The notes: generated by a model not told the origin, from the sequence alone. Counted from the stretch's first letter, positions 45,264 to 54,335 are shown. The stretch is DNA of 64,000 nucleotides from Aeromicrobium piscarium (GCF_007421815.1 NZ_VLNT01000004.1:62001-126000), one strand, 5' to 3'. Numbers and translations: made by a program.

Positions 45264-46234
45264 GCGCGGATCTCGTCCGGTGGATCGCACTGGGCGGCAC
45301 GATCCAGTCGGTCGGCCACGATCCACTCGACGCCGAGCGGTACTTCCTCACCGGACAGACCCTCAGTCCCGAGGAGCTGCTCGCTCCCGTGGCCGAGTAC
45401 GCCGGACCCGTCGACGTGCAGGCCTGGGCGTCCCGCCCGAGTCACCTGCTCGGGTGGGATGAGGTGAGGGATCTGGTGACCCATCTGCGGGCGATCGCGG
45501 ATCACCCGGCGCCTCCGGCCGGCATCGTCGTGAGCTGCGGATCGAATGGGCTGGAGGAGATCGCCTATCTGCTCTGGCTGCTCTATCCGGGACCCGTGCC
45601 AGTCGTGGTCACCGCCGCCATGCGACCCCCGAGCGCCATCGGCAGCGATGCTCTGCCCAATCTGCTGGACTCCTTCGCCGTCGCACGCGATGGGTCGGCG
45701 TCGTCCCCCGTGACCGTGGTCTCGGACGGCACCGTGCTGCATCCGGCCGAAGCCTTCAAGGCGCACACCACCGGGGTCGACACCTTCAGCCGGTCGGCGC
45801 CGCCGATGGGCATCATCGAGGCACATCGCCGGGTCCGGATCACCGGACGAGCGACCCCCACTTCACCGCTCGCACGGCGCGAGCTGCCCTCGACGCTGCC
45901 GCGTGTCTCACTCCTGGAGTCGCACCTCGACAGCGACGGCTCGAGCGTACGGGCGCTCGCCGCGCTCTCGGAGGGTCTCGTCATCGCGGGGATGGGCGCC
46001 GGCTTCGTGACCGGAGCCGAACAGCAGGCCCTCGACGAGGCGAGCGAGGCAGGCGTGGTGGTCTGCCGGGCCGCGCGCACGCCCTTCGGCTCGGTGGCAC
46101 CGGTCGACGGCGATGCGCTGCGGGCGAATGGCCTGACCCCGCAGAAGGCGAGGATCGGCCTCAGCCTGGGATTGGCCCTGTCCCTGGCGCGACCCGAGCT
46201 GGAAGAGCTCCTCGATTCCACCACACGGGACTGA
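45260..46234 (+). CDS. Asparaginase-fold protein with altered catalytic motif
   Basis: 324 residues over the whole asparaginase family length. The first motif is normal (ALGGTIQSVG, T14), but the second, HGTDT in classical enzymes, is SCGSNG at 92–97, replacing the catalytic threonine-aspartate pair by serine-asparagine. Downstream AMRPPSAIGSDALPNL and FKAHTTGVDTF keep the family pattern, including a lysine. It may hydrolyse another amide (for example a maleamate-like compound) or be non-catalytic. Last gene of the coupled trio from 43711. Confidence 0.8.
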   Translation: MSADLVRWIALGGTIQSVGHDPLDAERYFLTGQTLSPEELLAPVAEYAGPVDVQAWASRPSHLLGWDEVRDLVTHLRAIADHPAPPAGIVVSCGSNGLEEIAYLLWLLYPGPVPVVVTAAMRPPSAIGSDALPNLLDSFAVARDGSASSPVTVVSDGTVLHPAEAFKAHTTGVDTFSRSAPPMGIIEAHRRVRITGRATPTSPLARRELPSTLPRVSLLESHLDSDGSSVRALAALSEGLVIAGMGAGFVTGAEQQALDEASEAGVVVCRAARTPFGSVAPVDGDALRANGLTPQKARIGLSLGLALSLARPELEELLDSTTRD

Positions 46235-46266
46235 GCTGCGGGACGCCTTTACCGTGCGGGTGATGT

Positions 46267-46288
46267 GACGTACCGTACGTTGTACGTC
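46267..46288. promoter_or_regulatory. GTAC-N3-GTAC operator candidate upstream of the MFS operon
   Basis: GACGTAC at 46267–46273 and GTACGTC at 46282–46288 are perfect inverted arms, and the inner GTACGTTGTAC (46275–46285) is the shared GTAC-N3-GTAC core. It lies in the 74-base gap before the MFS gene and its GAGAGGAGG ribosome site. Confidence 0.6.
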
Positions 46289-46308
46289 GTCGCGAGAGGA
46301 GGTGCGAT

Positions 46309-47508
46309 ATGGCAACGTCCGCGCTTCGGCAGCAGAACGGCACGAGGGCCGTCACCGGCGTCGTCTGGACGATGGTGGCCGCATCATTGCCTCCCTTCCT
46401 CATCGGCACGATCGCCATCCAGATCGGTCGGAGCTTCTCGTTCACGCCCGCCCAACTCGGGCTCTCGGTCGCGGCCTACTACATCGTGTCGGCCGCGTTA
46501 TCTCCGATCGGCGGCCATCTGGTGGCACTGCTCGGACCACAGAACTCGCTGCGCCTGGCCGCCGCCGGCAGCTCGGTCGGCCTCGCGGCCGTCGCGCTCG
46601 CCTCATCGGCCGAAGCGGTGATCATCGCGCTGGCCTTCCTCGGCCTCCCCAACTGCCTGGTGCAGCCATCATCGAACCACGTGCTCTCCACCATCGACCA
46701 ACCCCGACGAGGTCTTGCCTTCGGACTCGTCCAGTCGGCCATCCCGCTGGCGACGCTCACCTCAGGCCTGCTGCTGGCGGTCTTCGGGAACGCGGCCTCC
46801 TGGCGACCGGCGATCTGGATCGTCGTCGCGCTGACGCTGGTCGCACAGCTGGTCATCCCCGCCGGGCCGCGGCGGCCGGCCCGGGTGACTCGGCCTGGCG
46901 CGGGCCCGGCGCCCGCACAGATCCAGGCCGGCGGTTCGCTGCTGATGATCGGTCTCGTACTCGGGGCCTTCCTCGCGTCCTTCGCCGCCACCACATTGCC
47001 TTCCTTCGTGGCTGTGACAGGCGAGGAACTGGTGCTGTCGCCGACCACGATCGCCGCCGCGCAGATCACCGGCAGCCTCGCCTGCATCTCGGTGCGCATC
47101 GTCGTCGCCTGGCGAGGCGGACGCCGCGACGGACCTGGGGCACTGTCACTCGTGGCCTGGCTCTTGGCGCTCGGCTCCGTCGGCTACCTGTTGATCGCCT
47201 GGGGAGTCGCGTGGACCTATGTCGCCGGGGTCGTGCTGGCCTACGCGCTCGGCTGGGGCTGGAACGGGCTCTTCAATCTGAGCGTCACCTATGCCCGTCC
47301 CGACCGCATCGCCGCAGCGACCGGGATGACCCAGGGCGGCGTGTTCTTCGGCGGCGTCTGCGGACCTCTGGTCTTCGCCGCGATCGCCGGCGAGGGTCCC
47401 TTCGGACCCTCGTGGACCGCGATCGCCGGTGCCGCCCTTCTCGCCGCGGCCACTCTGTGGCTCGCGCAACGACATTGGACCCGAACCGAAGGGGAGACAA
47501 CACGATGA
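46309..47508 (+). CDS. MFS transporter
   Basis: 399-residue major facilitator protein with about twelve hydrophobic segments; the loop after helix 2 reads GGHLVALLGPQNSLRLA in place of the usual G-x-x-x-D-R-x-G-R-R motif. GAGGAGG immediately upstream gives a strong start at ATG 46309. The stop overlaps the reductase start (ATGA). Probably imports the aromatic substrate or exports a by-product of the Rieske pathway. Confidence 0.85.
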   Translation: MATSALRQQNGTRAVTGVVWTMVAASLPPFLIGTIAIQIGRSFSFTPAQLGLSVAAYYIVSAALSPIGGHLVALLGPQNSLRLAAAGSSVGLAAVALASSAEAVIIALAFLGLPNCLVQPSSNHVLSTIDQPRRGLAFGLVQSAIPLATLTSGLLLAVFGNAASWRPAIWIVVALTLVAQLVIPAGPRRPARVTRPGAGPAPAQIQAGGSLLMIGLVLGAFLASFAATTLPSFVAVTGEELVLSPTTIAAAQITGSLACISVRIVVAWRGGRRDGPGALSLVAWLLALGSVGYLLIAWGVAWTYVAGVVLAYALGWGWNGLFNLSVTYARPDRIAAATGMTQGGVFFGGVCGPLVFAAIAGEGPFGPSWTAIAGAALLAAATLWLAQRHWTRTEGETTR

Positions 47509-48461
47509 CCGACTGGGACGAGGAGACCGGCGTTCTGGATCTCATGATCCGGGGCATGCGCCTGGAGGCGGACGGCGTGATGAGCATCGAGCTCGTCGAC
47601 CCCGACGGAGCCTGGCTGCCGGAGTGGACACCCGGCGCCCATATCGACCTGGGACTGCCCGATGTGGTGCGCCAGTACTCGCTCTGCGGGGACCCGGCCG
47701 ATCGGGAACGGTACCTGATCGCCGTGCTCCTCGAGGAGGAGTCGCGCGGTGGATCCTCCTATATCCACGACGTGGCCCACCCCGGCGAGGTCGTCGAGGT
47801 CGGAGGCCCCCGCAATCACTTCGCTTTGGCGCCCGCGAAGGAGTACCTCTTCCTCGCCGGCGGCATCGGCATCACGCCGATCCTCACGATGCTGCGTCAG
47901 GCCGAGAACGACGGTGTGCCCTGGCGCCTCGTCTACGGCGGGCGACGCAGGTCATCGATGGCCTTCGTCGACGAGCTGGGACAGTACGGCGACCGGGTTC
48001 TCCTGCAGCCGGAGGACGAGGTAGGTCGACTGGACGTGGCATCGCTCCTGGGAGATCCCCAGGAGGACGCGCTCATCTACTGCTGCGGCCCCTCCGGCCT
48101 GATCAATGCCGTCGAGGACCACAGCGGCCACTGGCCGACGGGCTCGCTGAATGTCGAGCGCTTCGTCGCCAAGGACCTCTCCGACCTGGTCTCCACGCCC
48201 GTGCACGTCACCTGCGAGCGCTCCGGCATCGAGCTCGACGTCTCAGCGGCGGAGAGCATCCTCGACGCGCTGGAGGGAGCTGGGCTCGGGGTACCGAACG
48301 CCTGCCGCGAGGGCGTATGCGGCTCCTGTGATGTCGCCGTCCTCTCCGGGACACCGGACCACCGCGACTCCTACCGCTCACCCGCCGAGCTCGAGGACAC
48401 CACCAGCCTGGCGGTCTGCGTCTCGCGCGCCCGCACCCCCGAACTCGTCCTCGACATCTGA
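47505..48461 (+). CDS. Phthalate-dioxygenase-reductase-type oxidoreductase (VanB-like)
   Basis: 318-residue FMN/[2Fe-2S] reductase. FMN site RQYSL (56–60), NAD-binding FLAGGIGITPILTML and YCCGPSGLI, and a C-terminal ferredoxin domain with C267, C272, C275 and C305 (CREGVCGSC). It feeds electrons to the Rieske oxygenase encoded 23 bases downstream. This class-IA layout (FMN, NAD, then ferredoxin) is the VanB/PobB type. Confidence 0.93.
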   Translation: MTDWDEETGVLDLMIRGMRLEADGVMSIELVDPDGAWLPEWTPGAHIDLGLPDVVRQYSLCGDPADRERYLIAVLLEEESRGGSSYIHDVAHPGEVVEVGGPRNHFALAPAKEYLFLAGGIGITPILTMLRQAENDGVPWRLVYGGRRRSSMAFVDELGQYGDRVLLQPEDEVGRLDVASLLGDPQEDALIYCCGPSGLINAVEDHSGHWPTGSLNVERFVAKDLSDLVSTPVHVTCERSGIELDVSAAESILDALEGAGLGVPNACREGVCGSCDVAVLSGTPDHRDSYRSPAELEDTTSLAVCVSRARTPELVLDI

Positions 48462-48484
48462 CACCTGAGGAAGGAAGATCCCCG

Positions 48485-49720
48485 ATGACCACGAACGATG
48501 TATCCGCCGCACCGGCACCCAAGGTCGCCCAGCGACGCGCCCCACGCTCGCGCCCCAGCAGCAAGAAGAAGGTCAATCCGCACGGCAACGACTGGACCTC
48601 CTGGCCCCGCTACGACCAGGCCGAACTCGGCTTCCGGAACTACTGGTACCCGATCATGTGGGCCGAGCAGGTCGGCAAGAAGCCGGTGCCGATCGAACTG
48701 CTCGGCGAGAAGATCGTGCTCGTCCGAGACAACGACGAGATCTTCGCCCTGCATGACCGCTGCCCCCACCGCGGGGTCCCCCTGTCCCTCGGCCGACGCC
48801 AGTACGAAGGAACGATCAGCTGCCCGTATCACGGGTGGACCTACCGCCTCGACAGCGGCAAGATGTGCGCGGCCCTCACCGACGGCCCCGACTCCCCCAT
48901 CAACAATCGGGTCTCGGTGTCCACCTATCCGGTGGCACAGCGGCTGGGCCTGGTCTGGGTCTACGTCGGCGACGACACCGAGGACCCGCCACCGGTAGAG
49001 CGTGACATCCCGCGCGAACTGGTCGATCACGACTTCGCGATGGGCGGTCGCTGGGACATCCGCGACGGGAACTGGCGCTTCGCGGCGGAGAACGGCTTCG
49101 ACGAGGGCCACGCGAAGTACCTGCACAACACCGCACTCTGGCGACTGTTCAAGGTGATGCCCGCCTGGAACGAGACTCGCGTGGTCGAGGAGGACGGCTG
49201 GCTGATCCGCGTCCAGGACGCCGTGCACTGGGAGGCCGACTTCCCCGGGCTCGGCCGCTGGACCAACAAGCGCTGGTGGAAGCGGATGCCGTTGCCGGAT
49301 GCGCCCGGCAAGGGCAAGGACGTCAACCCGGTGATCAAATCGCTGAACATCCCGGGCTTCGTCTCCTTCCGGCTCCCCGGGCTGCTTCGCGTCGCCTACC
49401 CGCAGTTCATCCACTACGAGTGGTACGTGCCGGTGGACGAGGATCACGTGCGCTATGTCCAGATCATGGTGAGATTCGAGGACGGCGTGAAGGCCGGCTT
49501 CTTCAAGGCCAAGTACCTGGCGGCGATCCGCTGGCTGTTCCATGGCCAGTTCACCGGACAAGACGCGTGGATGGTCGATGTCATGAACGCCCCGCCGGAG
49601 AAGCTCTACCGCCCCGACCTCTCGCTCACGGCGATCCGCCGCCACATCGAGCAGATCGAGCCCACCGTGCAGGTCGACACGACACCGGGTTCGAAGCGTC
49701 CTCTCCCGGCCGATGCCTGA
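48485..49720 (+). CDS. CarAa-like Rieske non-haem iron oxygenase
   Basis: 411-residue terminal oxygenase. Rieske ligands C93/H95 (CPHRG) and C113/H116 (CPYHGW); mononuclear iron site NGFDEGHAKYLHN (D206, H209, H214). The segments AELGFRNYWYPIMW and YEWYVPVDEDHVRYVQ closely resemble carbazole 1,9a-dioxygenase CarAa and 2-oxoquinoline 8-monooxygenase, single-subunit oxygenases acting on N-heteroaromatics. The lysine/proline-rich first 35 residues are extra. AGGAAG precedes ATG 48485. The stop overlaps the hydrolase start. Confidence 0.92.
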   Translation: MTTNDVSAAPAPKVAQRRAPRSRPSSKKKVNPHGNDWTSWPRYDQAELGFRNYWYPIMWAEQVGKKPVPIELLGEKIVLVRDNDEIFALHDRCPHRGVPLSLGRRQYEGTISCPYHGWTYRLDSGKMCAALTDGPDSPINNRVSVSTYPVAQRLGLVWVYVGDDTEDPPPVERDIPRELVDHDFAMGGRWDIRDGNWRFAAENGFDEGHAKYLHNTALWRLFKVMPAWNETRVVEEDGWLIRVQDAVHWEADFPGLGRWTNKRWWKRMPLPDAPGKGKDVNPVIKSLNIPGFVSFRLPGLLRVAYPQFIHYEWYVPVDEDHVRYVQIMVRFEDGVKAGFFKAKYLAAIRWLFHGQFTGQDAWMVDVMNAPPEKLYRPDLSLTAIRRHIEQIEPTVQVDTTPGSKRPLPADA

Positions 49721-50525
49721 CCCCATCGAGCTCCACGTCCGGTTGGAGGGATCCGGGCCACCCGTCGTGTTCCTACACGGCGGAGGGCCCGGATGCTCCA
49801 GCTGGGCCGACTTCCGTCAGAGCGCTGAGATCGCCGCCCCGCAGCGCCGACGGCTCTTCGTCGATCTCGCGCAGTACGGGGACTCGGCGCACGGGCCGAT
49901 CACCGGTCCCGGCTGGGACCATCAGGCGGCCTGCCTGCTCCACACCCTCGACCTTCAGGGCCTCGGGCAGGTCGACATCGTCGCCCAGTCGCTGGGCGGC
50001 TCAGTCGCCCTCACTCTCGCCGCCCAGCATCCCGATCGGGTCGGACGGCTCGTGGTCACCGGGAGCCAGCCCGTGCCCGCGCCGGACTCCGCGGCGACCG
50101 CCAGGGCGCTGGTCCGGGAGGCCCGCAGCCGCTACTACGGCGGTGAGGGCCCGACGCCGGAGAAGATGCGCGCGCTGATCGCCCGGCTCGAATGGTTCCA
50201 CCCCGAGCGACTGCCCTCCTCGACGGTGATGCTGCGCTACGAGCACAGCATCACCCCCTGGGCGATGGCCGGAGCCGACGGTTCCGGCCGCGGGGAACCC
50301 CAGGACCTCTCGGACCTGCTCGCCGGGATCGAGCATCCGACCCTCTGGCTCTGGGGATCGCACGATCCCTTCGCCGGACCGGACTACGCCGTGGCGCTGG
50401 CCGCCTCGATGCCGCACGCCGACGTGTCCGTGCTCGCACGCACCTCGCACCATCCGCAGGAGGAACGACCCCACGCCTACGGACGCATCGTCCGTGAGTT
50501 CTTGGAACGAAAGGAAGACCAATGA
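49713..50525 (+). CDS. Alpha/beta-hydrolase, meta-cleavage-product hydrolase type
   Basis: 270 residues with the oxyanion motif HGGGPGCSSW typical of C–C hydrolases (BphD/HsaD/CarC-like) and a normal nucleophile S93 in AQSLGGS, aspartate in WGSHDPF and histidine in SHHPQEERP. It overlaps the Rieske gene by eight bases and the downstream small gene by ATGA, so expression is tightly coupled. Probably cleaves a ring-fission product or an ester/amide of the pathway. Confidence 0.87.
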   Translation: MPDPIELHVRLEGSGPPVVFLHGGGPGCSSWADFRQSAEIAAPQRRRLFVDLAQYGDSAHGPITGPGWDHQAACLLHTLDLQGLGQVDIVAQSLGGSVALTLAAQHPDRVGRLVVTGSQPVPAPDSAATARALVREARSRYYGGEGPTPEKMRALIARLEWFHPERLPSSTVMLRYEHSITPWAMAGADGSGRGEPQDLSDLLAGIEHPTLWLWGSHDPFAGPDYAVALAASMPHADVSVLARTSHHPQEERPHAYGRIVREFLERKEDQ

Positions 50526-50656
50526 AGCCGACCCCCAGGGATGCCGTCCTCGGTGCCGCGGCGATCGGAGGAGCGCTGCTCGCGATCCGCCTCGTACGTG
50601 TCGCGCTGTTGCGCCTGACCAGCACCGTCGTCCGCCAAGAGACGCACGATCGATGA
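50522..50656 (+). CDS. 44-residue membrane protein, translationally coupled on both sides
   Basis: Reads MKPTPRDAVLGAAAIGGALL, then AIRLVRVALLRL and a polar tail. ATG 50522 overlaps the upstream hydrolase stop (ATGA) and its own stop TGA (50654–50656) overlaps the next ATG (50653), with GAAAGGAAG upstream. One helix of about 20 small residues is followed by arginines, giving an amphipathic or single-span protein with a positive cytoplasmic flank. No known family recognised. Perhaps it anchors a pathway enzyme at the membrane. Confidence 0.75.
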   Translation: MKPTPRDAVLGAAAIGGALLAIRLVRVALLRLTSTVVRQETHDR

Positions 50657-51960
50657 GCATCGCACCCGATCTCGACGACCTCACCCACGCGGCGTTGTCC
50701 CAGATCCGCCCCAAGCGGCTGCGCGAGCTGGCCGTCGGCGTCGTGGACATCCCGAGCCCCACCGGCGAGGAGCTACCACTCGCCCGATGGGCCGTGCAGG
50801 AGCTCGACATCCAGGGGATCCCCGCGCGCCTACAGCCCCTCGACGATCGGCAGGCGAATGCCGTCGCGAAGCTCGAGGGCACCGGCGGCGGACGCAGCCT
50901 CCTGCTCTACGCACCGATCGACACGCTGACGACGGGCAACCCCGACGAGGACGAACCGTGGGCGGCCGCAACGCTCAGACCCGACATGCGCCCCGCGGCG
51001 ACGGTCGACGGCGACTTCGTCATCGGCCTCGGCGCCAGCAACCCCAAGGGACATGCCGCCTGTGTGCTGGCGGCCGTCGAGGCCATCCACCGCAGCGGCA
51101 TCGCACTGCCCGGCGATCTGTGGCTCGGTCTCGGCGCCGGCGGCATGCCGACGAACCGTCGTCTCGGCTCGGACCTCGTCCGTGAGAACACGGGGCAGGG
51201 AGCCGGCTGCTCGTTCATGATCGAGCAGGGTGTCTACCCCGACCACGCGCTCATCGCCAAGCCGGGATGGACCGTCGCCTGGGAGGAGGTGGGCCTCTGC
51301 TGGTTCGAGGTGACCGTCGGCGGAACCTTCAACTATGTGGGCAGCCGGCATCGGATGCCCTATGCCAATCCCATCGTCGAGGCCGGCAAGGTCATCGATG
51401 GCCTGGAGGAGTGGTTCCCCGAGTATTCGGCTCGCCACACCCGTGGCCTGGTGGCGCCCCAGGGCAATATCGGGGCTATCCGCAGCGGCTGGATGCACAT
51501 GCCGGCGGTCTCTGCCTCACAGGCCCGTTTCATGGTCGACCTGCGCACCAGCCCAGGGGTGACACCCGCTGAGGTGGCCCGTGAGTTCGGCCAGGCCGTC
51601 GACGGCATCCGTCGACGCCATGAGGGGCTGGAGGTGTCCTGGGAGATGGTCCTGGCCATCCCCGGGACGAGCACCTCCGTCGACGATCCCGTCGTGCAGG
51701 CAGCGATCAGCGCGTGGGAAGCCGAGGACGGACGACCGCATCAGACCATCGTGGCCAATAGCGGTGCCACGGACGCTAATATCCTGCGTGGGCGTGGCAT
51801 CCCCACCGCACGCATCGGCATGGACAGGATCGGTGCCGACGCTCCGATGCCGCTGGACTTCCCGGCAGGCATGAACGTGGTGGATGTGCGCGAGATGACC
51901 CGCCTGACCCGGCACCTCGTTCGCACCGCGATCGACGTCTGCTCGCGTCCGACCGATTGA
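50653..51960 (+). CDS. M20-family protein lacking the metal-binding residues
   Basis: 435 residues with the overall M20 (ArgE/DapE) layout, but the motif positions have changed: the H-x-D ligand motif reads YAPIDT (P88 for histidine), GxGxxDxKG reads GLGASNPKGH (N130 for aspartate), the catalytic/ligand EE pair reads GAGGM (G163–G164), and the C-terminal A-H-x-x-D-E motif reads AGMNVVDV. It retains D90, the lid domain and GIGRDRI-like C-terminal order. Probably a non-metallo descendant or scaffold. Last gene of the plus-strand operon. Confidence 0.8.
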   Translation: MSIAPDLDDLTHAALSQIRPKRLRELAVGVVDIPSPTGEELPLARWAVQELDIQGIPARLQPLDDRQANAVAKLEGTGGGRSLLLYAPIDTLTTGNPDEDEPWAAATLRPDMRPAATVDGDFVIGLGASNPKGHAACVLAAVEAIHRSGIALPGDLWLGLGAGGMPTNRRLGSDLVRENTGQGAGCSFMIEQGVYPDHALIAKPGWTVAWEEVGLCWFEVTVGGTFNYVGSRHRMPYANPIVEAGKVIDGLEEWFPEYSARHTRGLVAPQGNIGAIRSGWMHMPAVSASQARFMVDLRTSPGVTPAEVAREFGQAVDGIRRRHEGLEVSWEMVLAIPGTSTSVDDPVVQAAISAWEAEDGRPHQTIVANSGATDANILRGRGIPTARIGMDRIGADAPMPLDFPAGMNVVDVREMTRLTRHLVRTAIDVCSRPTD

Positions 51961-51972
51961 TCCCCGTCCGGT

Positions 51973-52006
51973 CGGCGACCCCGTCGCGAGAACCTCAGGG
52001 TCGCCG
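51973..52006. terminator. Hairpin between convergent operons
   Basis: CGGCGACCC (51973–51981) and GGGTCGCCG (51998–52006) form a nine-base perfect stem with a 16-base loop. It spans the last codons of the MmgE/PrpD gene and the gap after the M20-like gene. A modest candidate for a bidirectional terminator. Confidence 0.4.
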
Positions 52007-53308
52007 GCGCAGGGCCGCAGCGAAAAAGCCGAGATCATCGGCATCGTCGAGGTCGACGAGTGAGCGACGGAGGTCGTCGGCAGCCTCGGTATCGAATCCC
52101 GCGGCCGTGACATTGGCGAGGAACTTGGCGCCGACTCCCTCGCGATCGGCATCCGTGCGCGACGCAGCGGCGACCTCCTGCCAGGCGCCCGATGATGTCC
52201 GACACCGCACCCGCGCCGACCAGGCGGTGGCCGGTCCATCGGTCTCCAGGGCCTCGACGACGACCTCGGGCGCGCTCGGACGCAACCGCGCTTCTCTGAA
52301 CCAACCGACCTCGGCCTCGTGTCCCCCGCAGACGGCATCGACGACGAAGGCCGCGCTCGCGGCCGCCTCGGTGGGTCCGATCACGTCCCGCCGATCGGTC
52401 ACGAAGGCGAGGACGCCGGGGTCCAGTCCGATCTCCACGCGCGTGATCGTGGACAGATCGACGTAGCGGTCCCGCAGGGATCGCAGGGCCTCCACGACCG
52501 CGTGCAACGGCCGCGCACAGGGATACCACTTGGTCACGCATTCGGAGACCACCGCCGTGGAGCTCGGCGCCGGGAACGGGTCCGAGCCAGAACCGAGGAA
52601 GGCGGCACGAGCCGGATCGTCGAGCGCCTTCCACGAGGCCTGCACGCCGGCCTTGGCCTGCAGGGCCGCGGCCGCACCCGCGGCTGCGGCGCGTGCCGCG
52701 CTCAGATAGTGGCCACCCCCCAGCCGGTCCCCGGCCAGCAACCCGCCGGAGCCGATGCTTGCGATGCCGAGCGCATGGCAGGTCCGCTCCTCGTCGAGCC
52801 CCAGCAGTGTCGCGGCGGCGGCCGCCGAGCCGAGAGAGCCGAAGGTGGACGTCGGCCACCACCCCGCCGCGTAAAGTCCTGATCCGCCGAATCGGGCCGC
52901 GACCGTGCCGGTCACCTGATAGCCGGCGATGACGGCATCGATCACCTTCCGGCCGGAGACCCCCATGGCTCGCCCGAGGTGGAGAGCCGGTGCCGCCACC
53001 ACCGCAGCCGGGACGGTGGCCGAGCCCGCGTGGAGGCTGTCGAACTCATCGACATGGCACGCCAGGGCGTCGAGCACCACCGCCTGCTCGAGCGGAAGCG
53101 CGGCATCCACCGCGATGGCCTCAGTGTCGTCGCCCGGGTGCCAGGACCTGGCGTAGTCGAGGAACTCTCCGCTGATCGCATGGTCGCCGCCGCGGATCAT
53201 GCATCCGACACTGTCGAGCAGTTCCGTGGCCGCATCCGCGCGCGTCTGCGAGGTCGCCTCCCGTACGGTGCGGGAGGCGACCTCGGCCAGGACCTCGACC
53301 GTCGACAC
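51995..53308 (-). CDS. MmgE/PrpD-family protein
   Basis: 437 residues. The all-helical N-terminal domain has HVDEFDSLHAGSATVPAAVV and GYQVTGTVAARF, and YAAGWWPTSTFGSLGSAAAA followed by KWYPCARPLHAVVEAL marks the MmgE/PrpD family (2-methylcitrate dehydratase and cis-aconitate decarboxylase relatives). Start GTG at 53308. It lies four bases after the luciferase-like gene in the extradiol dioxygenase operon, so it probably dehydrates or decarboxylates a ring-cleavage-derived acid. Confidence 0.9.
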   Translation of the reverse strand: MSTVEVLAEVASRTVREATSQTRADAATELLDSVGCMIRGGDHAISGEFLDYARSWHPGDDTEAIAVDAALPLEQAVVLDALACHVDEFDSLHAGSATVPAAVVAAPALHLGRAMGVSGRKVIDAVIAGYQVTGTVAARFGGSGLYAAGWWPTSTFGSLGSAAAAATLLGLDEERTCHALGIASIGSGGLLAGDRLGGGHYLSAARAAAAGAAAALQAKAGVQASWKALDDPARAAFLGSGSDPFPAPSSTAVVSECVTKWYPCARPLHAVVEALRSLRDRYVDLSTITRVEIGLDPGVLAFVTDRRDVIGPTEAAASAAFVVDAVCGGHEAEVGWFREARLRPSAPEVVVEALETDGPATAWSARVRCRTSSGAWQEVAAASRTDADREGVGAKFLANVTAAGFDTEAADDLRRSLVDLDDADDLGFFAAALRRRP

Positions 53309-53312
53309 GTTC

Positions 53313-54335
53313 TCAATCCGTCAGGAGGGGAAGCACCGACCCGGCCACGTCGGCAGCCAGCTGCTCGGGCAGGTGGTAGGAGCCCACGTGCTGGAAGAAG
53401 ACCGATGTCACCCCGAGACGCTGAGCCTCGCCGATCCTCTCGACAATGTGCTCGGCGGTGCCGAAGAGACAGAAATTCTCGGCGAAACGGACAGCGTCCG
53501 CATCACTCACCCACTGTCCGCACACCTCGACGGCCAGATCCCAGTCCTCCGCATGCACGAGATCCGGGTAGACCCCCGGCACCTCGGACGGGACGTCGAT
53601 CTCGATGCCCGTGGACGCGAGAGCGGCTCCGCCGCCCTGCTGGGCGATCCCGGCGCAGATCGGCTTGAGGATCCGGGCGTCCCGCTCGACGTCATCGGTC
53701 ACCATCGCGTGGGCGGAGACGACCACACCGACATCCTCGGGTCGGCGGCCCGCCTCCGCCGCACCTTCACGCACCAGACCGATCGCGCGCTCGAGCAGCG
53801 GTGTCGACACACCGGAGAGGAGGATCACGCCGTCGGCGATCTCGCCGGCGAGCTTGAGATTGCGCGGCCCGGTCGCCGCCATGTAGATCGGCACATCAGG
53901 CTGGGGATCCCGCAGGCGGCCCCGGCGGGTGCCGAAGTCGATCTCGGCGCCCTCGAGGAGCCCTCGGATCTGGGTCATCCCGGCCCGTAGCTCGGCCTGC
54001 TTACTCGGACGCAGCCCGACCGGCTCGACCGAGCTGTTGCCCACCCCGAGGCCCAACCGGAATCGCCCGGGCGCGACCTCGGCGATCGTCCGGGCGATCG
54101 AGGCGACGACGCTCGGATGCCGAGTGACGACATTGCTCACCGCCGTGCCGAGCTTGATCCTCGAGGTCTGCAACGCAGCGCCGTAGAGAGCCATATAGGG
54201 GTCACGCCAGAGCAGCTGCGAGTCCGGGATGTACAGCTCGTCGAAGCCCATCTCCTCCACCCGCGCGGCGAAGTCGGCGATCTCGGTCGCCGGCCGGCAG
54301 GCCGGGACGCGGATCCCCAACGACGGTGCGGTCAT
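53313..54335 (-). CDS. Luciferase-like (LLM) oxidoreductase, probably F420-dependent
   Basis: 340-residue TIM-barrel protein of the methylene-H4MPT reductase-like LLM group: LGTAVSNVVTRHPSVVAS, GRFRLGLGVGNSSVEPVGL and VPIYMAATGPRNLKLAGEIADG. These are typical of F420- rather than FMN-dependent members. F420 synthesis genes flank the island on both sides, consistent with the cofactor. Start overlaps the C–C hydrolase stop (ATGA). It could reduce a ring or carbonyl, or act on a nitro compound. Confidence 0.88.
   Translation of the reverse strand: MTAPSLGIRVPACRPATEIADFAARVEEMGFDELYIPDSQLLWRDPYMALYGAALQTSRIKLGTAVSNVVTRHPSVVASIARTIAEVAPGRFRLGLGVGNSSVEPVGLRPSKQAELRAGMTQIRGLLEGAEIDFGTRRGRLRDPQPDVPIYMAATGPRNLKLAGEIADGVILLSGVSTPLLERAIGLVREGAAEAGRRPEDVGVVVSAHAMVTDDVERDARILKPICAGIAQQGGGAALASTGIEIDVPSEVPGVYPDLVHAEDWDLAVEVCGQWVSDADAVRFAENFCLFGTAEHIVERIGEAQRLGVTSVFFQHVGSYHLPEQLAADVAGSVLPLLTD

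Noticed and set aside
43711-46234. Complete nicotinate (nic) pathway
   Set aside because: Mo-hydroxylase, alpha/beta-hydrolase and maleate isomerase-like genes are suggestive, but no NicX-type dihydroxypyridine dioxygenase or isochorismatase-type maleamate amidase is present, and the extradiol enzyme is MhpB-like.
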